Shown: positions 27,623-36,376, counted from the first letter of the stretch. The stretch: DNA of 64,000 nucleotides from Hyphomicrobiales bacterium (GCA_900472605.1 UCJD01000066.1:1-64000); one strand, 5' to 3'. Translations and numbers: made by a program. The notes: a model not told the origin generated them from the letters alone.

Positions 27623-28396
27623 ATGTGCAATCTGTATTGAATGGAAGACAAGGATTGGGTGTCGAAATGGGCTCAGAATGCTGAAAGCCTCATAAATTTG
27701 ATGCCCGCGTACCAAATGAATCCGGATCAGATCGGCCCGATTGTTAGAAGCACCGCAGATGGCGGAAGGCAGCTCGTCCATGCGCGTTGGGGTCTACCGT
27801 CTCCGATCTTCGTCCAGAAGAAGGCAGCTGAGGCCCGAGCCGCCAAGCTCGCAGCGAAGGGAAAGCTGGTCGATATGGGTGAGCTAATCAGAATGGAGCC
27901 GGACCGGGGCCTCACGAACGTCCGGAAGCTGAATTTACCGCACTGGAAACGTTGGTTCGCCGTCGAGCATCGCTGCATAGTCCCGGCGACGACATTTGCT
28001 GAACCTGATCCGGTCAGTCAGGAGCCCGGCGGCAGAGTGCCCAACGCCTGGTTTGGCCAAGACCCCAGCAAGGAATTGATGTTTTTTGCGGGGATTCATG
28101 TTCCGGCATGGCAGAGCGTCCGCAAGGTGAAAAATGGCCTGACAATCGACGATCTCTACGGGTTTTTAACCACTGACCCCAACGACGTCGTAAAGCCGAT
28201 CCACGAAATAGCGATGCCCGCGCTCTTGCTGACGCGAGAAGAGACCGAGGTCTGGATGAATGCGCCGTGGGAGGAAGCACAGCATTTGGCACGACCGTTA
28301 CCTGACGATTGCATCACCGTGACGTCACGCGAGTCCTACGGTTCCACCATCGTATCGCGGGAAGGCGAGTTGGTGGATGAGCCGAGCCTGTTTTGA
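27623..28396 (+). pseudogene. SRAP (YedK/HMCES-type) abasic-site protein, interrupted by TGA at codon 6
   Basis: AGGAGG at 27607-27612 lies 10 nt before an ATG at 27623 that reads Met-Cys-Asn-Leu-Tyr and then TGA (27638-27640). The frame continues at once with ATG and MEDKDWVSKWAQNAESLINL to the normal end at 28396. SRAP proteins begin Met-Cys, and Cys2 forms the covalent link to abasic sites in single-stranded DNA. CGA (Arg) to TGA would explain the break. If translation starts at 27641 the protein is 251 residues and nearly complete but lacks Cys2 and has no good ribosome site. The conserved later motifs (FAEPDP, a terminal IVSREGELVDEPSLF) are intact. Sequencing error is possible. Confidence 0.8.
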
Positions 28397-28434
28397 CGAA
28401 GTCGACAGGCTGACAACCATTGCGGAGCCTGCCA

Positions 28435-29127
28435 GTGAAGTCATTCGGAAAAAATTACCGTGCCTTGGTCATTGGAGCGAGCGGCGGCATCGGTCAGGCG
28501 CTGGTCGGATTGCTAAGGCAGGATGATGCCTGCGGTACCGTTGTCGGCCTGTCCAGGAGCACGGACGGCTTCGATTTATTGGATGAAGCCAGCATAGAGG
28601 AACAAGCAAACAAACTGTCCGACCAACGGTTCGACCTGATCATTTGCGCCATTGGAGCCCTGACCATACAGGGCATCGGACCGGAGAAATCCATCAGGCA
28701 GATATCGCCAGACGCCATGGCCGCGCAGTTCGCTGTGAACGCCATCGGCCCTGCCCTGATCCTGAAGCACTTCACACCGCTGCTGGCACCTTCGAAGCGG
28801 TCTGCATGTGCGTTGCTGTCGGCCCGGGTCGGCTCAATTGGCGACAATCGGCTGGGCGGGTGGATATCATATCGATCAGCCAAGGCCGCCCTGAACCAGA
28901 TCGTCCGGACAGCTGCGATAGAGGTAGCTCGGAAACGGCCTGAGGCAGTGATAGTCTCGATCCATCCGGGAACGGTAGATACGTCACTATCACGACCATA
29001 TGCCGCGAACCACAAGGCGACTCAGCCAGTCGACGCGGCCGCGATGATGCTGGCGACAATTGACGGTCTAAAAAGTTCGGACACCGGCGGCTTCTTTGCG
29101 TACGACGGCAGCCGGATTGAATGGTGA
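28435..29127 (+). CDS. Short-chain dehydrogenase/reductase (C-factor-like)
   Basis: A 230-residue SDR. The NAD(P)-binding motif is VIGASGGIGQAL at about residues 10-21. The catalytic YxxxK is YRSAKAALNQ near residue 149, and the SIHPGTVDTSLSRPY stretch is typical of CsgA-like proteins. The GTG at 28435, 8 nt after GGAG, is chosen; a TTG 15 nt upstream is also possible. It follows the SRAP gene by 38 nt and may be in the same transcript. The substrate is unknown. Confidence 0.85.
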   Translation: MKSFGKNYRALVIGASGGIGQALVGLLRQDDACGTVVGLSRSTDGFDLLDEASIEEQANKLSDQRFDLIICAIGALTIQGIGPEKSIRQISPDAMAAQFAVNAIGPALILKHFTPLLAPSKRSACALLSARVGSIGDNRLGGWISYRSAKAALNQIVRTAAIEVARKRPEAVIVSIHPGTVDTSLSRPYAANHKATQPVDAAAMMLATIDGLKSSDTGGFFAYDGSRIEW

Positions 29128-29136
29128 GCCGTCTCC

Positions 29137-29161
29137 GGAACTCTTTTTATGACCATGCATT
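29137..29161 (+). promoter_or_regulatory. EcfG/RpoE2-type promoter before the DUF2188 gene
   Basis: GGAAC (29137-29141), 16 nt, then CATT (29158-29161), so GGAAC-N18-TT. It lies 61 nt upstream of the start of the DUF2188 gene. Confidence 0.5.
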
Positions 29162-29222
29162 CGCTCGATGGCTGTCCATAGCGGTCCGCAAGTAGCCCTG
29201 AGCTTTTGTGAAAGGATTCTCG

Positions 29223-29468
29223 ATGCCGATCACCTACCACGTCGCCGAGCACGATAAAGGCTTCGCATATCGCGTTGGCGACGTCTGGTCCGAGAGCTTC
29301 CCGAGCCACGATGCCGCGCTCGCTGCCGCCAAGTGGGCGGCTCAGCGCCAACAAGTTGGCGGCGATCCGGCGGAGATCACCTTCCAGCTATCCGATGGTT
29401 CGTGGCAAACCCAGTCGGTGGACGGCGATGATCGGCCGGATACCGAAGTCGTCAACGACGGCAGATGA
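29223..29468 (+). CDS. DUF2188 family small stress protein (copy 1)
   Basis: An 81-residue protein starting MPITYHVAEHDKGFAYRVGD, with the DAALAAAKWAAQRQ helix and a DRPDTEVV end. AAAGGA lies 7 nt before the ATG at 29223. A second copy with about two thirds identical residues is at 51553-51813. DUF2188 proteins are short, soluble and of unknown function; rhizobial forms are commonly in the general stress regulon, which fits the promoter upstream. Confidence 0.82.
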   Translation: MPITYHVAEHDKGFAYRVGDVWSESFPSHDAALAAAKWAAQRQQVGGDPAEITFQLSDGSWQTQSVDGDDRPDTEVVNDGR

Positions 29469-29591
29469 ACAGGTTGAAGGTCGCCAAATCAATGGCGGCC
29501 CACTGAGGGTCGGGGGGTCGGTGCAGCAATGCCCGAAACGAGCACCCTATCTGAAAGCAGACGGGATGGTTGCCACCCCGCCTGTGAAACC

Positions 29592-30014
29592 TCAGACCCC
29601 GAAGGCCACATGCCCCTCGTCGTCAATCGGCCAGGCCGGATTGTGGGCGATCTCCCATGCATGGCCGTCCGGATCGGCGACGTAGCCTCGGTAGCCGCCG
29701 TGCACGGGGGCGTCTGCCTTTCGGAGAAGCGTTCCACCCGCCTCGACCAGACGGTCCATAAGCGGCTCGACATCGGCTTCATTCGCCACGTTGTGAGACA
29801 GCGAATAGGCAGATGGAGCGGAGCCTGCTTTTCGCGACATATCCTCTTCAAGGGAATTCGCCTTAAATGTGCCGAGAACAAAGCCGTTCATCTGCCAGAA
29901 GATGATTTCTTCATTCTCGAAGACAGTCGTCCATCCGAAACCATGCGAGTAGAACTTCCGGGTGCGAGCCAGGTCCGAGATACCAAGGGTTACTGCTGAG
30001 ATTTGCTGTTGCAT
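29592..30014 (-). CDS. VOC-superfamily protein (glyoxalase/bleomycin-resistance fold)
   Basis: A 140-residue protein of the vicinal oxygen chelate fold. The paired beta-alpha-beta units start at ISAVTLGISDLARTRKFYS and at NVANEADVEPLMDRLVEAGG. A closing DPDGHAWEIAHNPAW motif supplies the metal-ligand Glu. The ATG at 30014 is favoured because AAAGG precedes it and the domain starts there. It converges with the DUF2188 gene and lies alone on this strand. The substrate cannot be told; toxin binding or a lyase or dioxygenase reaction is possible. Confidence 0.85.
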   Translation of the reverse strand: MQQQISAVTLGISDLARTRKFYSHGFGWTTVFENEEIIFWQMNGFVLGTFKANSLEEDMSRKAGSAPSAYSLSHNVANEADVEPLMDRLVEAGGTLLRKADAPVHGGYRGYVADPDGHAWEIAHNPAWPIDDEGHVAFGV

Positions 30015-30238
30015 GACCAAAACCTTTATTTCGCAGCACACCGTTGCGCTACGTGCAAGGTCTCGGGCCGCCGACCATGCGACGGAAGGAACCGCATCAC
30101 TGCGGCGTCGGGCCAGCCTTCCCGGCTTTAACCTGTTTTAGACATTCGCAATGTCTCACAAAAGAGCGGTTGCGACAACCTTCGGGATTGCATTGGCTTG
30201 CCTGTTGCCTGGAAAGCTCCTCAGCAAAAAGACCCCTC

Positions 30239-30264
30239 GGAACTAACCCAGGGCATTTTAAGTT
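30239..30264 (+). promoter_or_regulatory. Near-match to the EcfG/RpoE2 promoter before ku
   Basis: GGAAC (30239-30243) and AGTT (30261-30264) are separated by 17 nt, one more than in the other sites. It lies 28 nt upstream of the first ku gene. In Sinorhizobium meliloti a ku-ligD set is known to be under RpoE2. Confidence 0.45.
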
Positions 30265-30291
30265 TTCACCTCGACAGCTTGGAGGAAAGCG

Positions 30292-31167
30292 ATGACGGCT
30301 CATCGAGCGCAATGGAAAGGCCATCTGAAAATCGGCGAACTCAGCTGCGCAGTGGGTTTGTACACTGCCGCCTCGACCGCTGATCGGATCAGCTTTCACA
30401 TGCTGAACTCGAAGACCGGCAATCGATTGAAGCGAGAGTTCATCGACAGCGAAACCGAGGATTTGGTCGAGCGCGACCACCAGGTGAAGGGTTTCGAGAC
30501 TGGCAGCGGCGACTATATCATGATCGATCCGGAAGAGGTCGCGGCTGTTGTGCCGGACTCAGACAAAGTGCTGGAGGCAGAAGCGTTCATACCCTGCGGG
30601 AGCGTCGACGACGTCTATTTCGACAAGCCATATTATCTGGTTCCTGTCGACGATGAAGCCAACGATGCATTCAGCTGCATCCGAGATGCTTTGGTGAAAA
30701 CAAACGCCATCGCGATAGCCCGGACAGTGTTGTTTCGGAGAATTCGTACCGTGCTGATACGGCCGCACGGCAAAGGACTGATCGCGACGACCCTAAATTT
30801 TGACTACGAGGTCCGCTCCTCGAAGGACGCCTTTAAAGACGTGCGGAAGGTAAAGGTGGAAGCAGAGATGCTCGATCTCGCCAAGCACATCATCGACACC
30901 AAAAAGGGGGATTTCGATCCCGCACAGACGGACGACCGGTACGAAACCGCCCTCGCCGCCCTCGTGAAGGCGAAAGCCGAAGGCAAGCCGCTGCCGAAAC
31001 CAAAGCCGGTGAAGGTGTCGAAGCCAAATGATCTTCTGAAAGCACTTCGGGACAGCGCTGGGATGGACAGCGGTTCGGCCAAAAAGCCGAAGGCCGCGAA
31101 CGCCAACAGCGGGAAAAACAAACCTTCCGGCACCAAGTCGAAAACCACCCAAAGGAAAGCAAGTTGA
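30292..31167 (+). CDS. ku: Ku protein (NHEJ end-binding), copy 1
   Basis: A 291-residue bacterial Ku. It starts HRAQWKGHLKIGELSCAVGL and keeps the core elements VKGFETGSGDYIMIDPEEV, FDKPYYLVP and a conserved ARTVLFRRIRTVLIRPHGKG. The C-terminal tail is long and basic (KPKPVKVSKPNDLLKAL, then Lys/Ser-rich), as in Ku proteins that recruit LigD. Ku homo- or heterodimers bind DNA ends in non-homologous end joining. GGAGGAAAGCG precedes the ATG. The second ku gene starts 2 nt after its stop, so the two are made together and may form a heterodimer. Confidence 0.95.
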   Translation: MTAHRAQWKGHLKIGELSCAVGLYTAASTADRISFHMLNSKTGNRLKREFIDSETEDLVERDHQVKGFETGSGDYIMIDPEEVAAVVPDSDKVLEAEAFIPCGSVDDVYFDKPYYLVPVDDEANDAFSCIRDALVKTNAIAIARTVLFRRIRTVLIRPHGKGLIATTLNFDYEVRSSKDAFKDVRKVKVEAEMLDLAKHIIDTKKGDFDPAQTDDRYETALAALVKAKAEGKPLPKPKPVKVSKPNDLLKALRDSAGMDSGSAKKPKAANANSGKNKPSGTKSKTTQRKAS

Positions 31168-31169
31168 TC

Positions 31170-31991
31170 ATGGCTCCGCGTCGTCCGTATTGGAGAGGCT
31201 ATCTCAAGCTTTCACTCGTCACCTGCCCTGTCGCTATGGTCCCCGCAACGTCAGAAAGCGCGAAGGTTCGCTTTCACACTTTGAACAAGGATACAGGCAA
31301 TCGCGTCGTTTCGCAGTATATCGACAGCGTCACTGGTAAGGCCGTGAAGGACGAAGACGAAGCGAAGGGTTACGAACGCGGCGAAGGCGACTACGTCATT
31401 CTGACAGACGAAGACCTGGAAGCCGTCGAACTGGAGACAGTCAGAACGATCGACATCGAAAAGTTCGTCGACCGCGACAAAATAAAGTGGATCTATCTCG
31501 AAACCCCATACTACCTGACGGCCAACGAGAAAATCGGCGATGAGGCGTTTGCAGTCATACGAGAGGCCATGATGGCGCAGGACGTTGTTGGCGTCTCGCG
31601 CGTCGTCCTTGGCCGCCGCGAGCGGGCCGTGATCCTGGAGCCACGCGGAGCCGGGATCGTTGTATGGACGCTGCGCTTTGGCGACGAGGTGCGGCCCGAA
31701 ACCGATTACTTTAGCGGTATCGATAAGAAATCGGACGCGGACGGCGTCGCCGCCCTAGAAAAGGTGATCAAAAAGCGGATGAAGGAGTGGTCGCCTGACA
31801 TGGCTTCTGACCCAATCCAGGAAAGCCTGCTCAAGCTAATCGCGGCCAAGAAAAAGGCGAGGACGCCAGCGAAGAGGACTGCCACCAAGTCGAAAACGGG
31901 CAAGTCCGAAAAGCCGAACAATGTGGTCGATATCATGGATGCGTTGAAGAAATCAGTTCAGAAAGAGCTGAAATCGCGAAAAGCGGGATAG
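31170..31991 (+). CDS. ku: Ku protein (NHEJ end-binding), copy 2
   Basis: A 273-residue Ku that starts MAPRRPYWRGYLKLSLVTCP. The core motifs are AKGYERGEGDYVILTDEDLE, YLETPYYLTANE and SRVVLGRRERAVILEPRGAG. The tail is lysine rich and ends in a VVDIMDALKKSVQKEL helix like that of copy 1. The ATG at 31170 is chosen over a TTG 6 nt upstream that overlaps the copy 1 stop; AAAGGAAAGC is the ribosome site. Copies 1 and 2 differ enough to suggest an old duplication and a heterodimer, as described for tandem rhizobial ku pairs. Confidence 0.95.
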   Translation: MAPRRPYWRGYLKLSLVTCPVAMVPATSESAKVRFHTLNKDTGNRVVSQYIDSVTGKAVKDEDEAKGYERGEGDYVILTDEDLEAVELETVRTIDIEKFVDRDKIKWIYLETPYYLTANEKIGDEAFAVIREAMMAQDVVGVSRVVLGRRERAVILEPRGAGIVVWTLRFGDEVRPETDYFSGIDKKSDADGVAALEKVIKKRMKEWSPDMASDPIQESLLKLIAAKKKARTPAKRTATKSKTGKSEKPNNVVDIMDALKKSVQKELKSRKAG

Positions 31992-32017
31992 CGGGATAGC
32001 GGCTGCGACGCTTTTCG
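31977..32017 (+). terminator. Inverted repeat after the ku pair
   Basis: CGAAAAGCG (31977-31985) pairs exactly with CGCTTTTCG (32009-32017); the loop is 23 nt. It overlaps the last codons of copy 2. It could act as a terminator, but the loop is long and no T-run follows. Confidence 0.3.
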
Positions 32018-32167
32018 GCTTCCGTTTTCGTTGTCAAGGTGCCGCTCCCGTCTCATTTTTAGTGGCCTCCCTACACATTGCCTAGCTCGGGACGCAGCAT
32101 GGCACATCCGCAACAAGGAGGCGCCAGTCGTTCAGGTCGTCACCCTCCTAAAGGACTCAGTAACTCG

Positions 32168-32192
32168 GGAACCGTTTAGCGGTGTGCTCGTT
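32168..32192 (+). promoter_or_regulatory. EcfG/RpoE2-type promoter before the DUF1206 gene (perfect match)
   Basis: GGAAC (32168-32172), 16 nt, CGTT (32189-32192). This is the full consensus. The DUF1206 start codon is 25 nt downstream. Confidence 0.75.
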
Positions 32193-32216
32193 TACCGGCG
32201 GCGGGGAGATCGAAAA

Positions 32217-33029
32217 ATGAACGAACCAAAATTTGAATGGCTTGCTCGGGCAGGCTACAGCGCCAGGGGGATTGTCTTTCTGCTCGTTGCAGGGTTGGCG
32301 CTGTTTTCGAGCTTTGGCGGTGGCAAGACGGACACCAGATCGGCGCTCGACGCAGTGCTTGACCAACCCTTTGGCAAATTATGGCTCGGGCTGATAGGTC
32401 TTGGTTTGTTAGGGTTTGTGGCCTGGCGACTTGCCCAATCAATTGCCAACGCCGATAATCACGACGCAAGCGCAAAAAGTTATCTGATCCGAGCTGCCCT
32501 TCTCGGAAGTGCCGTCACCTATATCGGCTTGGCCATTTACGCTTTCAAAGGCGCGGTAGGAGTTGGATCAGTAGACGGTGGTGGCGAAAAGGATCTAGCC
32601 GAGTGGGCAATGTCGCAACCATTTGGTAGGTATCTGGCCGGTGTCATCGGAGCTGGATTTGTGGTGGGCGGCATAGCGACCGCATTCAAGGGAATCTCTC
32701 GAAAGTTCGAAAGGTACCTGAAGCTTGGTCAGAGCCGACCGCTCATTCTGGTTTGTGTCTACGGCCTGGTTTCGCGCGGTATCGTCTTCGTGATCGTCGG
32801 GGTTTTCTTCTGCTACGCAGCATTCAGCGTTGACCCTAATCAAGCTGGGAGCATGAGTGATGCACTGACTTTCGTGAGGCAGCTTCCGCTTGGCAGGGTA
32901 TTGTATCTTGCGGTTGCAATAGGCCTTGCCGCTTTTGGGATCTACAATCTTGTCGAAGCGCGATATCGAACCGTATCCACACCGAGCTTTTCCAAGGTGA
33001 AATCCGAACTGCCGTTACCTCACAGGTAA
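32217..33029 (+). CDS. DUF1206 family membrane protein
   Basis: A 270-residue membrane protein starting MNEPKFEWLARAGYSARGIV. It shows three repeats of a two-helix unit with the shared motif YSARGIVFLLVAG / AVTYIGLAIYAFKGA / VSRGIVFVIVGVFF, giving six membrane segments, as in DUF1206. GGGGAG at 32203-32208 is the ribosome site; a longer upstream frame crosses the promoter and is not used. The function is unknown; the perfect GGAAC-CGTT promoter marks it as a general stress gene. Confidence 0.88.
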   Translation: MNEPKFEWLARAGYSARGIVFLLVAGLALFSSFGGGKTDTRSALDAVLDQPFGKLWLGLIGLGLLGFVAWRLAQSIANADNHDASAKSYLIRAALLGSAVTYIGLAIYAFKGAVGVGSVDGGGEKDLAEWAMSQPFGRYLAGVIGAGFVVGGIATAFKGISRKFERYLKLGQSRPLILVCVYGLVSRGIVFVIVGVFFCYAAFSVDPNQAGSMSDALTFVRQLPLGRVLYLAVAIGLAAFGIYNLVEARYRTVSTPSFSKVKSELPLPHR

Positions 33030-33047
33030 CAAGCCTTGAGGGAAACC

Positions 33048-33185
33048 ATGTCAACGTTGATGTCCATGACTGCTTTGCTGTCGGCGGCGTTGGTGCTTAT
33101 TCACCCGACACGCGCTTCCGCGGCCGGGGCATGCGCCTTGAATGCCGCCGCGTCAGTCTACGGATGGTGGGAATTCCTGGTGTAG
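33048..33185 (+). CDS. Small secreted or membrane peptide (45 aa)
   Basis: A 45-codon frame, MSTLMSMTALLSAALVLIHP then TRASAAGACALNAAASVYGW and WEFLV. It has the form of a signal peptide (residues 1-25, cleavage near ASA-AG) with a very short mature part. GAGGGAAACC precedes the ATG. Its stop codon is part of the TAGGAGG ribosome site of the next gene, so the two are coupled. I do not recognise the peptide. It could be a leader for the membrane protein downstream. Confidence 0.5.
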   Translation: MSTLMSMTALLSAALVLIHPTRASAAGACALNAAASVYGWWEFLV

Positions 33186-33198
33186 GAGGACAAGAACT

Positions 33199-34071
33199 TT
33201 GGCCATCGCGAATGCCCGTGACGATTTTGATAGCAGCAAGTTCTTTGCCGGGATCGCACGCGGCGTAGCAGGAGCGTTGCTATTTGCGCTGCCCATGTTG
33301 ATGACGATGGAAATGTGGGAACTCGGCTTCTACATGGATCGAAACCGCCTTCTCCTGCTCCTGATTATTAATATCCCCTTGTTGATCATACTTTCCGATA
33401 AGGTTGGCTTCGAGGAGACCTCGACTTGGCGACAGGCAATTCGCGACGCGAGCATCGCTTACGCGCTCGGGGTTGTGGCCAGCGGACTGATACTTGTTGC
33501 GATGGGTGTGGTGAAAACGGGTCAATCAACACACGAAATTATCGGCATGATCGCGGTTCAGGCAGTCCCCGCCAGCATCGGCGCGATGCTGGGTCGTAGC
33601 CAGCTTGGGGGGCAGTCAGATGATGGTAATGGCGACGACGAGGATAGAGACAGTGCTGATCCTGTCCATGAACGCGAAACAAGCTACGCGGGTGAGCTTT
33701 TTCTTATGGCGGTTGGCGCCCTCTTTCTGAACCTCAACGTCGCACCGACAGAGGAGATGATCCTCCTCTCCTACAAGATGACGCCGTGGCACGCCCTGGT
33801 TATCATCGCCGCGTCACTGGCATTGATGCATGGGTTTGTGTACGCGCTTTCGTTCAGAGGCAGCCATGACCTCGCCGAGGGTACACCAAGCTGGCATGCT
33901 TTCGTTCGCTTTACCCTCCCCGGCTATGTGATCGCGGGTTTGATCAGCGCCTATTGCCTTTGGACGTTTCACAGAACCGATGACGTCGGATCCACTCAAA
34001 TTCTCATGGCTGTGGTCATTTTGAGCTTTCCCGGCGCCATCGGCGCAGCGGCCGCGCGACTGATTTTGTGA
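33199..34071 (+). CDS. TIGR02587 family (DUF2391) integral membrane protein
   Basis: A 290-residue membrane protein. The start is TTG at 33199, 9 nt after AGGAGG; this puts MAIANARDDFDSSKFFAGIA at the N-terminus. About seven hydrophobic segments follow, with NVAPTEEMILLSYKMTPWHA between two of them. The middle loop is acidic (DDGNGDDEDRDSADP). It is the usual partner of a TIGR02588 gene, which follows here by 6 nt. The function is unknown. Confidence 0.85.
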   Translation: MAIANARDDFDSSKFFAGIARGVAGALLFALPMLMTMEMWELGFYMDRNRLLLLLIINIPLLIILSDKVGFEETSTWRQAIRDASIAYALGVVASGLILVAMGVVKTGQSTHEIIGMIAVQAVPASIGAMLGRSQLGGQSDDGNGDDEDRDSADPVHERETSYAGELFLMAVGALFLNLNVAPTEEMILLSYKMTPWHALVIIAASLALMHGFVYALSFRGSHDLAEGTPSWHAFVRFTLPGYVIAGLISAYCLWTFHRTDDVGSTQILMAVVILSFPGAIGAAAARLIL

Positions 34072-34077
34072 GGCACC

Positions 34078-34488
34078 ATGACCAAAATCTCTGACGACAA
34101 GAATATCGAAGCGAGCGAGCCGCATTGGATCGAGTGGGCCACGGGCGCGGTTTCTGCGCTTATCGTTTTTGCCGTAATCGTTTGGATCGGAAAAGACGCG
34201 ATAGCGGACCGAGACGCGACACCCAATCTTAAAGGGGTAGTTCTCAAGACGGAAAAGCGCAGCGATGGCGTTCAGGTTCTCTTTGAAATCCTTAATGAGT
34301 CCAGCGCGACCGCGTCCCAAGTCAATGTCGAAGGTGAAATTTCGGACGGAGAGACCGTTCTAGAACGTACAGAGACGGTTTTGGATTACGTCCCCGGCCA
34401 TTCGAAAGCCAGAGGCGGTATGATCTTCCGGCAAGATCCAACCGGCAAGACGATCACTGTGCGAGCGGATGGGTTCGCTGAACCCTGA
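34078..34488 (+). CDS. TIGR02588 family single-pass membrane protein
   Basis: A 136-residue protein with one membrane segment at about residues 21-41 (WATGAVSALIVFAVIVWIG) and an extracytoplasmic domain with a beta-sandwich pattern (GVQVLFEILNESSATASQVN). It follows the TIGR02587 gene by 6 nt in the same transcript. The two families are known neighbours, which supports both calls. The role is unknown. Confidence 0.85.
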   Translation: MTKISDDKNIEASEPHWIEWATGAVSALIVFAVIVWIGKDAIADRDATPNLKGVVLKTEKRSDGVQVLFEILNESSATASQVNVEGEISDGETVLERTETVLDYVPGHSKARGGMIFRQDPTGKTITVRADGFAEP

Positions 34489-34540
34489 CCGTTACGACGA
34501 AGTTGGTCGATGCGAGCCTTGGAATTTGGGGCACGGTGGT

Positions 34541-34565
34541 GGAACCAACTCTTAAGAAGAACATT
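34541..34565 (+). promoter_or_regulatory. EcfG/RpoE2-type promoter before the 62-aa gene
   Basis: GGAAC (34541-34545), 16 nt, CATT (34562-34565), so GGAAC-N18-TT. The start codon at 34592 is 26 nt downstream. The alpha-amylase gene lies beyond and may share it. Confidence 0.55.
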
Positions 34566-34591
34566 TCCCTCGCGCAATTTCGAGGGGTTTC

Positions 34592-34780
34592 ATGAGCACT
34601 CATTTCCAAAGCGACTTCAACAAGGCCGAAAGGCTTCGTGAAGTTTACTGCGTCGAAGATTTCGCCGACCGGCACGGTCTAGACGAAAAACAACGACGTG
34701 ACCTTTTAAAACTGTTCGGTCAGTTCGCCACGCTGCAAGAGTTGCTAACAAACAGTCGCATCCCGCGAGAACACAGATAG
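34592..34780 (+). CDS. Small hypothetical protein (62 aa)
   Basis: A 62-residue charged helical protein (FNKAERLREVYCVEDFADRH, then LDEKQRRDLLKLFGQFATLQ). Small proteins of this kind with a VEDFADRHGL-type segment occur in rhizobia near stress genes as far as I recall; no function is known. CGAGGGGTTTC precedes the ATG, and the GGAAC-N18-TT promoter supports a real gene. Confidence 0.65.
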   Translation: MSTHFQSDFNKAERLREVYCVEDFADRHGLDEKQRRDLLKLFGQFATLQELLTNSRIPREHR

Positions 34781-34866
34781 GTGCTTTTCAGCGTGAGCGT
34801 CTGCTCGCCTAAATTCACCGGCGCGTTTGTCGTCCCGCAGAAATCTCTAGCATCTCCGAGAACCAC

Positions 34867-36360
34867 ATGAACAATCGCACGCTGCTTCAATTTTTCCACT
34901 GGTATTCGCCAGCTGAAGGTCATGTTTGGGGAGAGGTCAGCAAAAAAGCTGAAGATCTTGCACGGATCGGCATCACCGACGTTTGGCTCCCGCCCGCGTA
35001 TAAAGGGGCCTCGGGGGCTGCCTCGGTTGGGTATGACATCTATGATCTCTTCGATCTTGGGGAGTTTGACCAAAAAGGAAGCGTGGCCACCAAGTACGGT
35101 CACAGGACCGCCTTCGAACACGCCTGCAGGAGCCTTACCGACCATGGAATCCGGCCGATTCATGACGTCGTGCTAAACCACAAAATGGGAGCGGACGAAA
35201 AGGAAAGCGTGGTTGTCAGACGGGTGAATTCAGAAGACCGGACACAGATCGAAGAAGACGACGTCACCGCTCTCGCTTACACGCGGTTCACTTTCCCGGG
35301 CAGGCACGGGAAATACTCCGAGTTCATATGGGACAAGCAGTGCTTCAGTGGAGTTGACGTGATTGAACAGCCTGATGAGACGGGCGTGTTCCGGCTCATG
35401 AACGAGTATGGCGAAGGTCAGTGGAACGACGAAGTCGATGATGAGTTGGGCAATTTCGACTACCTGATGGGAGCGGATGTCGAGTTTCGCAACAAGGCTG
35501 TGTATGAAGAGCTTAAATACTGGGGACGTTGGTTTTCCGAGCAGGTGCCGGTTGGCGGCTTCCGCCTTGATGCAGCCAAACATATCCCAGCCTGGTTCTT
35601 CAAGGATTGGGTTGGCCATATGCGCGACACGATCAGCACCGATCTATTTGTCGTCGCCGAGTATTGGCATCCCGATATGGCAACGCTCGCCAATTATCTG
35701 GAACTCGTCGACAAACAGCTGATGCTTTTCGACGTTGCGCTACATCACCGTTTCCATGATGCCTCCAAGGCAGGTGGAAACTTCGACATGCGCACTATCT
35801 TCGATGGATCGCTCGTTTCGTCCATTCCAGATCACGCCGTGACCCTGGTCGACAACCACGACACGCAGCCGCTGCAGTCGCTCGAAGCGACAGTCGAGCC
35901 GTGGTTCAAGCCCCTCGCATATGCGTTGATCCTTCTTCGCGAACAGGGAACGCCTTGCGTCTTCTACCCGGATTTGTACGGCGCGGAATACAGCGACAAA
36001 GGCGAGGACGGGAGCCAGCAGAAAGTCGAAATGCCAGCCATCGGCTGCTTGCCCAAGTTGATCGAAGCACGTCAGCGGTTCGCGAATGGACCACAGATCG
36101 ATCAATTCGAAGACACAAATTTGATCGGGTTCACGCGCCAGGGAACCGAGAGCGAGCCCGGTTGCGTCGTCGTTATGTCCAACGGCGAAGCAGGTCATTT
36201 ATCGGTTGATCTCGGCTCGAACCATTCCAACGCCGTGTTTATCGACTTCTTGGCGCACTACGAGGGTGAAATCGCCACCGACGGTCATGGTCGGGCAGAC
36301 TTCGCAACAAATGGAGGCAGCGTCAGCGTCTGGGTGCGGCGTGATTGCCTTTCAGCGTGA
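34867..36360 (+). CDS. amyA: Cytoplasmic alpha-amylase (GH13)
   Basis: A 497-residue GH13 enzyme without signal peptide, of the GH13_5 type (E. coli AmyA, bacterial liquefying amylases). It starts LLQFFHWYSPAEGHVWGEVS. Conserved region I is DVVLNHKMGADE, region II GFRLDAAKHI with the nucleophile Asp, region III FVVAEYWHP with the acid/base Glu, and region IV LVDNHDTQP with the transition-state Asp. All three catalytic residues are present. It would cut internal alpha-1,4-glucosidic bonds of glycogen or maltodextrins in the cytoplasm. It follows the small stress gene by 86 nt. Linking it to glycogen or trehalose mobilisation under stress is an inference. Confidence 0.93.
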   Translation: MNNRTLLQFFHWYSPAEGHVWGEVSKKAEDLARIGITDVWLPPAYKGASGAASVGYDIYDLFDLGEFDQKGSVATKYGHRTAFEHACRSLTDHGIRPIHDVVLNHKMGADEKESVVVRRVNSEDRTQIEEDDVTALAYTRFTFPGRHGKYSEFIWDKQCFSGVDVIEQPDETGVFRLMNEYGEGQWNDEVDDELGNFDYLMGADVEFRNKAVYEELKYWGRWFSEQVPVGGFRLDAAKHIPAWFFKDWVGHMRDTISTDLFVVAEYWHPDMATLANYLELVDKQLMLFDVALHHRFHDASKAGGNFDMRTIFDGSLVSSIPDHAVTLVDNHDTQPLQSLEATVEPWFKPLAYALILLREQGTPCVFYPDLYGAEYSDKGEDGSQQKVEMPAIGCLPKLIEARQRFANGPQIDQFEDTNLIGFTRQGTESEPGCVVVMSNGEAGHLSVDLGSNHSNAVFIDFLAHYEGEIATDGHGRADFATNGGSVSVWVRRDCLSA

Positions 36361-36376
36361 CGGTGGCGGCTACATT

